Assembly (NCBI GenBank): GCA_014529385.2
Contig: CM043969.1
Span: 16,444,446 to 16,508,445 of the forward strand
DNA from: Adiantum capillus-veneris
Taxonomy: Eukaryota; Streptophyta; Polypodiopsida; Polypodiales; Pteridaceae
DNA length: 64,000 nucleotides
Direction of reading: 5' to 3'
In this document: positions 1 through 11,481 of the stretch, piece after piece
Layout: every line of letters begins with the position of its first letter
How positions within the stretch are numbered: the first letter of the stretch is position 1
Translations under genes and position numbers: made by a program
Notes under the pieces: model-generated
What the model saw: only the letters and a program-made list of their open reading frames with translations
Told to the model about the DNA's origin: nothing
Databases searched by the model: none

Positions 1-2
1 CC

Positions 3-2140
3 GAGATAGCTCGTCCTTTGTGCAAGCTTCTTATTGAGTTCCAATGGACTGCGGAGTGTGAGCATGCTTATGAGTCATTGAAAAAGACCTTGACTAGCGC
101 TCCTATTCTACAAGTACCCGATTGGAATGTAATTTTCCATGTGCATATTGATGCATCAAACTTTGCTATTGGGTGTGTTCTAGCTCAACCTGGAGAACAT
201 AAATTGGACTACCCCATTAGCTTTGCAAGTCGTCAATTGAATGATGCTGAGAGAAACTACACCACTACAGAGTGAGAAGGTTTAGGTATGATTTATGCAG
301 TGAAGAGATTTCGCTACTACCTTCTGGCCAACAAGTTTTTGTTCTATGTTGATCATCAAGCCTTGTTGTATCTAGTAAATAAACCTTGCTCCACGGGAAG
401 AATTACACGATGGTTGTTAATTCTCCTTGAGTTTGATTTTACCGTTGTGGTGAGACCTGGTAAAAGACATGTCATGGCGGATCATTTGTCTCACATACCC
501 AATGGTGAAGCCCCTACTGGAGCCGATTATGAGTTGCCCGATACTTCTCTATTCCTATTTGAAACCATACTTGAATGGAGTAAGAAGATTGTGAACTTTC
601 TAGTTAATGGTTTTCCACCCAAAGAGCTTCGTAAAAACATAGCTCAAAAACTGTTAAAAGAATGTGAACCTTACTCTCTCATTGTAGGAACTCTCTACAA
701 GCTAGGGAAGGATGATATTCTTAGACGTTGTGCCCGTGAGGATGAGTATTTATACATACTGCAAGAAGCCCACATGGGTATAGCCGGAGGACATTTCTCA
801 GGGGAACTAACAGCTAGAAAGGTGTTGCAATCAGGCTACTGGTGGCCAACCTTATTTAAGGATGCATCACTTTTTGCAAAAGGATGTGATGAATGCCAAC
901 GTTACAAGATCACACAACGAAAGGATAGGATGCCCTTACATCCTGTTAAGGTGACTCAACCATTTGAAAAAGGGGGTTTGGACTTTGTAGGCCCAATTAG
1001 TCCGGCAGCTTGTAGCACTCAATCTCGATATATAATCGTTGCCACTGACTATGTGACAAAGTGGGTAGAAGCTAGGGCGACACGTAAGGCTGATGCGAGG
1101 TCAACTGCCAAGTTTATCTTTGAGAACATTATTACAAGATTTGGTTGTCCCTTTGAGATTGTGAGTGACAATGGTACTCATTTTATAAATGGAGTAATAA
1201 AAGAACTCACTACCAACTTTATGATAGCTCACCATAAGTCCACACCTTATTATCCACAAGCAAATGGCCAAGCTGAGAGCACCAACAAGACCTTAATCTC
1301 TATCTTAACCAAAACGGTGGAAGCCCATCACACAGATTGGGATTTAAATCTTACATCAACTCTATGGGATTATCGTATTGCGTACAAAGTTGCCATTAAC
1401 TGCACACCATTCAAGATGGTGTATGGCCAAGAAGCGGTTATGCCATGGGAGTTTGTCGTTCCTAGTCTTTGAGTAGCTTCTCAAGAAGGTTGGGATGGTA
1501 ACCCCTTAGTTGAGCAATTATATATCCTTGAAAGGCTAGATGAAGAGAGGCAATTAGCTGTGCAAAACGTACTTGTGGAGAAAGATAGGAGGAAGAAATG
1601 GTTTGACCGTCATCTAAAGAACAAAGATATCAATGTTGGTGATAAAGTCCTTATGTATGGAGTGCGTAACGAAAAGAAAAAGTTGAAATATGCGGGAAAA
1701 GGACCATATAGAGTATGTGAGATCACCCCACAAGGAACCATTCATGTGGAGACTCTTGATGGAGTTGAAAGCATTGGATTCCTCAATGGGAGCACATTTA
1801 AACGATACTATGATCCTTTAAGCCAAGAGGAGCTACGTGCCATCCATACAGAAAAGGCAGCCAAGGCACAAATAGAATTGAAGAAGATACAAGCTCAAGC
1901 TGAGGCTAAGACGCGACAACAACGCATAAGACATAAACGAGAGGCTAACCTTGGAGTCACACATGCATTCCACGTTGAAATCGACGAGGATTGGTTGGAC
2001 TCTGACACACCTCTACGATACCCTATTGAGCTAAACAGCACCTATGGAAAATTTCTATATAACGCCTTATTGGACACGGGTGCTAAATATAATCTGCTAT
2101 CATATGGGGTGTGGTGTCAGTTAGGGAAACCAACTCTATC
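3..2140 (+). pseudogene. Copy C pol: RNase H, integrase and start of second protease
   Basis: One frame runs from position 3 to 2140 with two nonsense codons (TGA 273-275, where A and B have CGC; TGA 1470-1472, where A and B have CGA). RNase H is visible with HIDAS (Asp at 150) and YVDHQ. The integrase has a zinc-binding region ending GCDECQ and catalytic residues in ATDYVTKW (Asp 1047-1049), SDNGTHF and NGQAEST. After the integrase C-terminal domain the frame continues without a stop, unlike A and B, into LLDTGAKYNLLSYGVW (DTG at 2073-2081). It is then cut by insertion of A after codon TC|T. The remainder of this reading frame lies at 15513 onward. Confidence 0.88.
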
Positions 2141-2506
2141 TGTTAACCCTCACGGCTCACGGACACCCTATCACCTACGAGACGGACGTTGTAACCTACG
2201 GTGGACATTGTATTATTTATTTGGTAGAGTCAGGTACCGGGCTTGTCGGTCCAATAGGAAAAGGATAAGAGTGATCACCGATGAGAGGCGCACTCTAACT
2301 GGGACATTCAAGGGATTAGTTGGCTAAGCATGGGTGCCCAAGTGTGAATGGGGTGAGCTCATATAAAAGCCAACTAAACCTAAAATTCACTTATTCTCTC
2401 ATTTGTGCAATAGAAGAGTGCTCTTGCTCCATCTCCATCTCCATCTTCTTCTTCTTCACCTCCTTGTGTGTGTGTGTATGTGTGTGTGTGTGTGAGAGAG
2501 AGAGAG
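2141..2506 (+). repeat. 5' LTR of copy A, truncated
   Basis: It starts TGTTAACCCTCACGG and carries the LTR TATA box (TATAAAA, 2362-2368). It reaches the (GT)n(GA)n tract near 2464-2506, then jumps directly to leader sequence (TTTGTACACAGTC) that in copy B lies about 270 bases inside the element. The end of U5, the donor-like GTGAGT and the primer-binding site are therefore lost. The remaining part differs from A's 3' LTR at roughly eight positions by eye. Confidence 0.9.
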
Positions 2507-3222
2507 TTTGTACACAGTCTGTCAAGGTTTGCCTGCACATAGTCTTTTCACAATAAGGTAGTGAGAGAGAAAGTAGGTGGACAGTTAGCCCACTGTCACT
2601 AAGCAGTTAGCAGAGTGGTTAACAGATTAGTTAGTAGAGTAGTTAGTGGTTAGCAGCACTGTTAGTAAGTAGATAAGGTAGTGAGCTGTCTGTGAGCTGT
2701 TGACAGAGAGGTTAGGTAGGTGTAGACAATGTGTGTGGCCAAGAAAGGGTCACCTAAACCGCGTGCGGTTGTAGCCCCAAGCCCAAGTGCAAGCCCAAGC
2801 CCAAGCCTCAGGCCTCAGTCTTATGATATATACTAGACTCACTCTTATATATATACCCTACCCCCTCAAGAGGGAATGAGAGCATGTGGGGCAAGTCCTC
2901 CACTCTCCTCCCTTCTCTTCCCACTTGCACCCTTAGTCTTTCTAATTTGGGCCTAGTTCCCTACTAGAAATTGACGGTTTTAGGGATTCCGAGGGCATAA
3001 AGTGACCAAACGAAGGGCTGTAAAGCATGGCACGTCCCTCTGATCGAGACGCTCGTTTTGAGCTTTCATACGTTCTACTCTATAGCTGGGTCAGAAAAAA
3101 AGGACCAAAAAATCAAAAAATAAAAAAAATTTAAGAAAAGACTTGGGTTGCAAAACACCCAAAAATACTAGGTGAGGAGCCTTCACGGGCACTCACTGAC
3201 ACTTCTAAGGGATCTAAGTCAT
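2507..3222 (+). other. Untranslated leader of copy A
   Basis: No convincing coding sequence. It contains short CCCAAG-type repeats (about 2775-2810), a TATATATATA stretch near 2850 followed by a pyrimidine-rich block, and a long A-rich tract (about 3090-3140) just before gag. The same order is seen in copy B (35340-36380). Confidence 0.7.
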
Positions 3223-6200
3223 ATGAACCTACGCTCTGGACGAGTGTTAGAGCACGAGCATATTGGTAGTGCCTCCATTTACGTGGGCACCCATTATTCC
3301 TCCACCCTAGGTTCTGGACCTTCGGCCGGGACTCAAGGTAGCACGACCCAAGATCCTTATATCGCTTCTAGTGATTCTTCCTCTGACTATGAAGTCATGG
3401 AGGGGTATCCTACACCAAACCCTAATAGTTCAAGTCAAGACATGCATGCCATGGGCCCACGGCCCAAGTCCAGCGTGTTTAGCCGCTTAAAAGAGACCCT
3501 TAGTAGAGCTACTCGCTCCGAACATGCGGTTAATGAAATAAATGAAGGGAGTGGGGAAGTAAATTCGTCATTCATGCCTAAAATAGACCCTATGCTTCTT
3601 GAGAGTGTGCATGTGAATGTTCCATCCACTGCACCTCCTGATCCTTTAGGACTATCTCCCTCTGAGGTTCTACTACCCGATGGTAGGAGTCTTGCCGAAG
3701 TCCAAGAGATCGAACGCTATATGCAAGCAACAAGGGAGAGGGAAATTGAGAACCTACGAAGGCTATAACAAATTCGAGCCTTGAAAGCAAAGGCTCGTAT
3801 GACAACAATCATGCCAGCCGAGCAACCGAGTGCTCCCAAGGTAGCAGTCACGGAGGGGCAAGCGATGGGGAGCAATAATGCTTCCACTTCGAGGGAAACC
3901 TCCAACACGCCAGGCCTAGATGGGATATTCCTAAACGAAAATTGGGAGTATGACCTACAAGCAGAAGCTTTAACTGATCGGTACACAGGACACACCTATC
4001 ATGTGGGTTGGTTAGATGTTCTACAATCCATATCGAGTGTCACTAGCATAGATGAGCAACAACAGAAAGTCTGTGATGTCCTCCATAGGATTGTCGAGTT
4101 AGAAAGACAGAACACAGGGATCAACATGCCTTCAATAGGCCTAATGAGATTCTTGGATACGGGAAAGGCAAACCAACCAACCCTATCACAAATGGAGACT
4201 CCCTCAGTGAGCCCCATTGATCCTCCATATGTTGTTTCTCCAGGAGCCTCAGTACAATCTGAACCCACAAGTGGCAGCTTTACCTTCCCAGATCTAGCTC
4301 ATCTTTCTCTTAATGACACTACGGCTACCATGCATATCCCAGTGGTGAGCATGACAAGAAGTACACCATGGAGTTCATTTGTTAACACTGCGCCGATGCC
4401 TAGTAGCACAGTGCCCCCAACTATACCTACATGTATGTATCAATCGTGTGCACCTGTCGTACCTCAGCCTCATGTAGCTCCTACACCTCCGATTATTCCA
4501 AGAGCTTACAATCCACAATGGCATTATCCAAGCTCTTATACAAGTGGAGCCATGCCATTTAATAATAACATGCCATATCAGGCACCCCCTATGCCTAGGG
4601 TCACGCTTGTAAACTTTGGACCACCGTCTGGTACACCACCATACAAAATATGGGACCCAAGAGCCGCGCGTATGCCAAGGCCAAGTCCAACTCCCATCTC
4701 ACATGTGGTTCCAAGAGCACATATACCCATTATACCTGCTCAAATAGGAGATTTGGCAGCATTTGCTCAAACTATCAATCGCTCTTTTGCAGAAAACATG
4801 CGTAGTGCACCTGATAGAGAGCCTAGGAGCAAGGCAGTTCAAGTAGCTAAGCTCACACAGAAATTCAGTGGAGATGGAGATGCTAGAAAGCATATGTAAG
4901 TCTTTGAACATGTGTACAATTCCTTGGAAGAGCACAATGAGCTACATAAGTGTAAGGCTTTGAGTTTGACCCTAAGCGGAAAGGCTGGAGATTGGTACAG
5001 AACCTTAAGAGTAGAAGAGAAAACGATCTACTCTACTCTTAGGAGACTGTTCTTAAAAGAATACATACGAGAGGGAGTACTTTGGGGTGTAGCCTCTCAG
5101 CTCCAGAAAGCCCAACGAGAAGAAGGTGAATCCGTGAGAGACTTCATTAGTCGCCTAAAGAATTTGAATTCTCGATGCAATCCAAACGAGTGATTCAACA
5201 ACAACCAATTGCTCGATAGATTCATTAGGGGACTACGACATGAAAGTATCTATAATGGCCTAGTCATTAGAGGTATTACTACTTGGGAAGTAGCCACCAT
5301 GAATGCAATCCAATTGGAGGATAATTTAATGATTGCAGGAGAAAGAGTGTCTGCCGAGCCGAAGTCTAGTAGCTCGCAAGCGTCAGGGCATGAGCCAATG
5401 AAGATAAAGCCAATCGTGAAAGAGCAAACGATATCTGAGATGACTTTGGCAGATCTCACCAAGGCCATCCAAGAAATCCTTAGGGGTAATCGTGCTCCAC
5501 AAAACACTCATATGTATCCAAGAAGGGAGCAACAATGGTGCTCAATTTTCTTGGGCCCACATACTACGAGTGAATGCCCTACTTTCAGAGTAAAGTTTAA
5601 CGGGACTTGTAACGCGTGTGGTAGGTATGGCCATCAAGCGAAGGATTGCCTAATGCTTAAACGCATCATGGAAAATAGACCGCCTATAGCTTGGGCAGAC
5701 TCACCTCGAGTTCCTGCATTGATGCCTACCCCACCCATGGAGCAACAGTCTCCATTACAGAACATGGTCCCTAGAACCCAAAATGTGGTCCAAACCACAC
5801 CGTTGCCACCTCCAGTGCTAGGACCGCAACCCCCTCATCAAAGAGTTACACCTATGAACCAAATAGGTTGCGAGTCATCTAGTAGTTATGTAGATTGCGA
5901 AGAGGACATAGACTCTAGTATCACCTATGGAGTCGACATGCTTGAGGAGTGTCCCATGTACTATATGGAAGACCATTCGGGACAAATCAAACCGGTATAT
6001 CAAGCTACTGCGCTAGCAGCAAGAGGCCAAAACATTAATAGTTTTGCCAGGAGACCACCTCTTCAGTGCTACGAATGTGGTGGACATCATCGAGTAGCTG
6101 AGTGCCCATTTAGAATGCAAAAGAATGTTGCACTAATGCAAACAAGTCAAGGGAGTGCATTGGCAATGCCCATACTCACTTGTAATCGTTGTGGCATAGA

Positions 6201-7140
6201 TCATTTGATCGCACAGTGTCCTAACAATCCAAACGCACCGAAAATCACACCATTGAACTTAATAGAGATTGTTGATGGGACACCACCAACTATAAACATA
6301 GCACCAGGGAATGCACTCACACGGTCGATGCTCCAAAAGCAAAATTACATCCTCGAAGAGAGAGATGCTGCATCCATTGGCCGAGCGAGAAAGAAGAAAA
6401 CACGAAGAAAGAAATCCCTTAATGCTTCTAGCTCAAAACCTAGTTCAAAGACTAACATAGGGACAGGAGAGGATCCCGTGTATATGAATGACCTTGAGGA
6501 TGACTCAGATTCGATAGAGACCACGGAGACCAAAACTGTTACTACAAAGGAAAAAGCCAGTGAGGAGGATCACGAGAGGGAATTACGACGAACACCAAAA
6601 GAGTATTCAAAGTTAAGCCACCCAGTTGCGAATCCCCAAGATAAGCAACGAGAGACAAAAAATGAGGATTGCAAGAGAAAGATTGGAACCTATCCAAACC
6701 CAACAGTGGAAATTAAGAGAGTCCAACAATTGAGGGGTTTGGTGAAAGAAACTCAACGAACATTAGAACCTGAACCCAAACATATCCAGATGTCGGACAC
6801 AGTGTTTCCCTCACAAGTTCAACCTCACAAGAACTACAGGCCGTTAGCTATACCCAGTATCATTCGGGAAGAGAATGAGGGTAGGACATCTGAAAGTGGA
6901 CACACACCTTTCCTACTAGAGAGAATGTTTGGTGAGGGAATGCCCGACCCCCTTGAGGAAGTGGAGATTCCATATTCACCATTCTCTTGTCAGGGTCCTA
7001 CGTCCCACAAGATGCCATTAAATGTTGCCAAATTGATGGATTTCATGTCTTCAGAAGTTAGAACCACCATCATGTCGAAACTATATAAAGACCCCGAGCT
7101 AGTCTCAGCTCTTCGAGCCTTCCTCAATGGAGAATTATAG
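3223..7140 (+). pseudogene. Gag region of copy A
   Basis: The first ATG in frame (3223) gives MNLRSGRVL, a plant gypsy gag-like N-terminus. A Pro/Ser-rich region follows, then the capsid-like core around 4860-5200 (KFSGDGDARKHM and GDWYRTL). After it come four zinc-knuckle-like motifs: CSIF...HTTSEC (5539-5577, second Cys changed to Phe; copy B keeps CSIC), CNACGRYGHQAKDC (5608-5649), CYECGGHHRVAEC (6067-6105) and CNRCGIDHLIAQC (6181-6219). A basic tail KKKTRRKKS follows. The role is nucleocapsid and particle formation. Stops are TAA 3766, TAA 4897, TGA 5191 and TAG 7138; copy B has sense codons at all four places, so these are point-mutation decay. There is no frameshift. Confidence 0.9.
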
Positions 7141-8379
7141 GCCGGATTACCACAGTTTGCACATATGAACAAACCTGACTCGGTAATGAATGATGAGGAA
7201 CATTTAGCACCACCATCTGACCTAGCGGGACATGAATCTGTAATTGAAATACCCGTTAACAAGTTGGGGCAATACGTTGAAGGTGATGAATCTAATGCTA
7301 CTCTACCAATCACTACTAAAGGATTAACTGTCAAGGGGGTCCTTGACGGTGGTGCGGGAGTCAGCATGGTGACAAAGAGTTGTTGGGAGTCTATGGGGAG
7401 ACCTCACCTTGAAGCCACAAGCGTAGTGGTAAAAATGGCTAATGGATCTATTGTTACGCCTATTGGAATGCTAAAGGATCTCAGAATCAAGGTCTTGGGA
7501 CACAAGGTAAGGCAGAATTTCATTGTTATGGATTTTTCCAAGCATCCTATGTCATTTGAGATGATCTTAGGGCGTCCATTCACGAGGGAAGCAAAAATGG
7601 TGCATGACTGGTCCAAAAACCACGTCTACTTACAGTTCCAATTCTTTGTCATTCGAGTTGATCTTTTAAGTGGTCGAACGCATCCTCTAGGAAATAAATT
7701 CATCATTGATAATCGATCAGACACAACAATTCACTTAGCTCCATTACAGTATCGTTACACGTGTAACGAAGACACAGATATTGGAGAGAACTCTCCTTAT
7801 ACGGATATCCTACCCGGAATGACTGAGTCAGACAATGTCGATTGGGTACACCTAGCGGCAACTATAGATACATGGGGAGCTAGAGGAACAACCTGGGTAA
7901 CACTAGATGGGGAAGAGATACCACACATTGCACCAATAAACATGTTAGGTGTAGCGCATGTAACATCCGATGATAAGAAAGAGGCACACCTATTTGAGAG
8001 TGAAACCGATGATTCCGCAAAGGCTTCAGCCCAATACACATCAAAAACGGAATCTCAGGGAGAAATGGATTCAGAACCTGAGGAAACATCGAGTGAGCCA
8101 AGTATAGAAACTGAACACTCAAGGCCTAGTATGACCATCTATGGTAATTTATATGAGAGTGAAGAAGATACAAGTGAAGACCTATCAGGCGAGTCGAGTT
8201 CAAACATTTACCAAACTCAAAACCTTAACAAAAAACAAAGGTCATATAAGAGGCGACGATATCGAGCAAATGTGAGAGCTAGGATAAACAAGGAAAGATC
8301 TACTGTAGAATGGCTTAGCTATCTAGGGGCATGTGATGCTCATCGAAAGCTAGTAGACAATTGGGGTGAACATCTCTAG
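7141..8379 (+). pseudogene. First protease region (PR1) of copy A
   Basis: In frame with gag. The retropepsin-like core runs about 7315-7630: VLDGGAGVSMV, with the catalytic Asp codon at 7345 but Gly in place of the usual Ser/Thr after it; NFIVMDF; and MILGRPF (LGR at 7567-7575). The role would be polyprotein processing. The D-G-G change is also present in copy B, so it predates both copies. The rest is an acidic, Ser/Thr/Glu-rich linker ending in GEHL followed by TAG 8377-8379. Copy B shares this TAG in the same context. Confidence 0.85.
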
Positions 8380-11300
8380 AGTGTCATGTGGTGCAGCCCG
8401 CGACCCATTGACCTCTCTCAATTGGAGGTTACAGAGCCGAAATTGAGTCAAACTATAAGAAGACGTCAAAACCGAGAGTTAGCACAACAACAAAAGGAGG
8501 CAGAACTAAAAGAAAGGTCTCCGTCAGGACAAGAGCCTGCTGAATTACATACGGCTCCATAACATTTTAAATCTTATACCACGGGGGAGCGAAAGGTTGT
8601 GTATGCCAAAGCCCAACGAATACCTACCAATGGAAGCAGTGGACTCTATGATGGTCCAGCGGTAGTTAAAGAGATTCCAGGTGAGGAGTCTAGACCAGCC
8701 TTTATTGCTTAAGACCTTATCGAAACTGAAGAGGTTGTACTTAAGGAGCTCCTCAAGGAATACAAGGATATCTTTGCTTGGACATATCATGACATGAAGA
8801 GCGTTCCACCTTCTGTGGTGCAACATACAATTCCCATGATCAACATTGCTAAACTCGTCCAGCAACGACCCTATCCAATGAATCCTAAGTACGCCAAAAT
8901 TGTACAAGAGGAGATTGAAAAACTTATCCAATGTGGATTCATATACCCTATTGAGCACTCAGAATGGGTTTCTCCAATAGTCATTGTGCCAAAAAAGAAT
9001 GGGAAACTAAGAGTGTGCATGGACCTCAAGAAAGTTAACGCAGCTACTAGGAGAGATCATTATCCCTTGCCATATTCAGAACATGTGCTTGAAAGAGTTG
9101 CGGGCAAGGAAGCTTATAGCTTTTTAGATGGGTACTCTGGTTACAATCAAATCACAATTGCATTAGAGGACCAAGCTAAAACTGCTTTCATCACAGAGTT
9201 TGGAGTGTTTGCATTTCGTGTTATGGCTTTTGGCTTAACAAATGCCCCTGCTACATTCCAACGGTTGATAAACACTGCGTTTAAAGAATTTCTAAGGGAG
9301 TTTTGTGAAGCTTTCCTAGACGACCTTTGTGTTTATTCTTCTTGGGAGAAGCATTTGTTATATCTACGAAAAATATTTGAAAGGTGCAGATTTTATCGCA
9401 TCTCATTGAACCCTTTCAAATGCCAATTTTGGGTTAAGCATGGAGTCATTCTAGGGAATATAGTGTCCAAGAACGGGATATCCACAGATGAGAGTAAGAT
9501 TAAAGCCATTGCCGATTTGCCACCACCTACTAACTATAACAGAGTTCAAAGATTTATGGGCCATGTTGGTTATTATCGAAGGTTTATTTTAAACTTTGCC
9601 GAGATAGCGCGTCCATTGTACAAGCTTCTTATCGAGTTTCACTGGACGGAAGAATGTCATCAATCTTATGAGTTATTAAAGAAGGCCCTAACAAGTGCTC
9701 CAATCCTACGAGCACCTGATTGGAATGTACCTTTTCATGTGCATATTGATGCATCAAAGTTTGCTATTGGGTGTGTTCTAACTCAACCAGGAGAACATAT
9801 ATCGGACTACCCTATTAGCTTTGCAAGTCGCCAATTAAATGATGCCGAGATGAACTACACTACTACAGAGCGCGAAGGTGTAGCTATGATTTACGCAGTA
9901 AAGAAATTTCGCTATTACCTTCTTGCTACCAAGTTTGTGTTTTATGTGGATCATCAAGCATTGCTATATTTGGTAAACAAGCCGTGTTCCACAGGTCGAA
10001 TTACACGATGGTCGTTAATTCTTCTTGAGTTTGACTTCATCGTTGTTGTGAGGCCTGGGAGAAAACATGTCATGGCGAATCATTTATCTCGTATCCCTAA
10101 TGGCGAACCTCCTACGGGGGTTGATGATGAATTGTCTGATACTCCTTTGTTCATTGTTGAGACAATGCCTGAATGGAGTGAAAAGATTGTTAACTTCTTA
10201 GTTAATGGTTTTCCACCCAAAGAGCTGCGAAAAGATATAGCTCGAAAATTAATCAAGGAATGCGAACCCTATTTCTTACTGGCGGGAACTCTCTATAAGA
10301 GAGGAAAAGATGATGTTCTTAGACGTTGTGCCCGCAAGGATGAGTATTTATATATTCTACAAGAGGCACACATGGACGTAGCTGGTGGTCACTTTTCAGG
10401 AAAGTTGACTGCCCGAAAGATCTTACAGCCAGGCTATTGGTGGCCCACTCTGTTTAAGGATGCATCACTTTTTGCAAAGGTATGTGATGAATGCCAACGC
10501 TTCAAGAAGCCACAAAGAAGTGATAGGATGCCTCTACATCCCATCAAGGTAACCGAACCATTTGAAAAGTGGGGCTTAGACTTTGTAGGACCGATTAGTC
10601 CGGCTGCACGTAACACGCAATCACGATATATCATTGTGGATACCGACTATGTAACCAAATGGGCTGAAGCAAAAGCAACACGGAATGTGGATGCAAAAAC
10701 AACAGCTAAGTTCCTCTTTGAGAACATTATCACACGTTTTGGATGCCCCTTTGAACTTGTGAGTGACAATGGAACTCATTTTATAAATGAAGTAAAAAAA
10801 GAACTCATATCAAACTTCATGATATCTCACCACAAGTCTACACCCTATTATCCCCAAGCAAATGGCCAAGCTGAGAGTACCAACAAAACTCTCATCTCCA
10901 TTTTGACAAAGACAGTCGAGGCTCATCGCACTGATTGGGACCTAAAGCTTACATCAGCTTTATGGGCTTATCGTACTACGTATAAAGTTGCTATTAATTG
11001 CACGTCGTTAAAGATGGTGTATGGCCAAGAAGCAGTTATGCCATGGGAGTTTGTCATTCCTAGTCTTCGAGTAGCTTCTCAAGAAGGTTGGGATGGTAAC
11101 CCCTTAGTGGAGCGATTATATATCCTAGAAAGGCTAGATGAAGAAAGGCAATTAGCTATGAGAAATGCTCTAGTGGAGAAGGATAGGAGAAAGAAGTGGT
11201 TTGATAGACATTTAAAGGATAAAGATATCAAGGTTGGTGATAAATTTCTTATGTACGGGGTACGTAATGAAAAGAAGAAATTGAAATACGCTGGTAAGGG

Positions 11301-11481
11301 ACCATATCGAGTGTGTGAAATTACCCCACAAGGGACCATTCGTGTGGAGACTCTAGATGGAGTTGAAATCATTGGGTTCCTTAATGGGAGTAAATTCAAA
11401 AGATATTATGATCCTCTAAGCCAGGAAGAGTTGCAAGCCATCCATCAAAAGAAGGCTGCCAAGGAACAAGCAGAGCTTTAA
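8380..11481 (+). pseudogene. Reverse transcriptase, RNase H and integrase of copy A
   Basis: The longest clean part is 8794-11481 (895 codons); the frame upstream has TAA at 8560 and 8710. RT: VSPIVIVPKKNGKLRVCMD, FLDGYSGYNQI, FGLTNAPATFQR and the catalytic FLDD (Asp pair 9319-9324). RNase H: HIDAS (Asp 9748), TTTERE and YVDHQ; its last acidic residue is Asn in VMANHLS, where B and C have Asp, so A's RNase H is probably impaired. Integrase: an H-H-C-C region about 10360-10500, then Asp 10645, Asp 10765 and Glu 10873, a DD35E spacing, then a C-terminal domain with KLKYAGKGPYRV. It ends at TAA 11479, shared with B but absent in C. Confidence 0.93.

Noticed and set aside
3435-4268. Minus-strand frames inside the gag region (also 36593-37426)
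   Set aside because: They lie opposite a well-supported gag frame, carry no domain, and recur only because A and B are similar.
7138-7140. Programmed readthrough stop between gag and protease
   Set aside because: A has TAG at one codon and B has TAA at the preceding codon, with a sense codon at the other's position, so these are independent mutations, not a conserved recoding signal.
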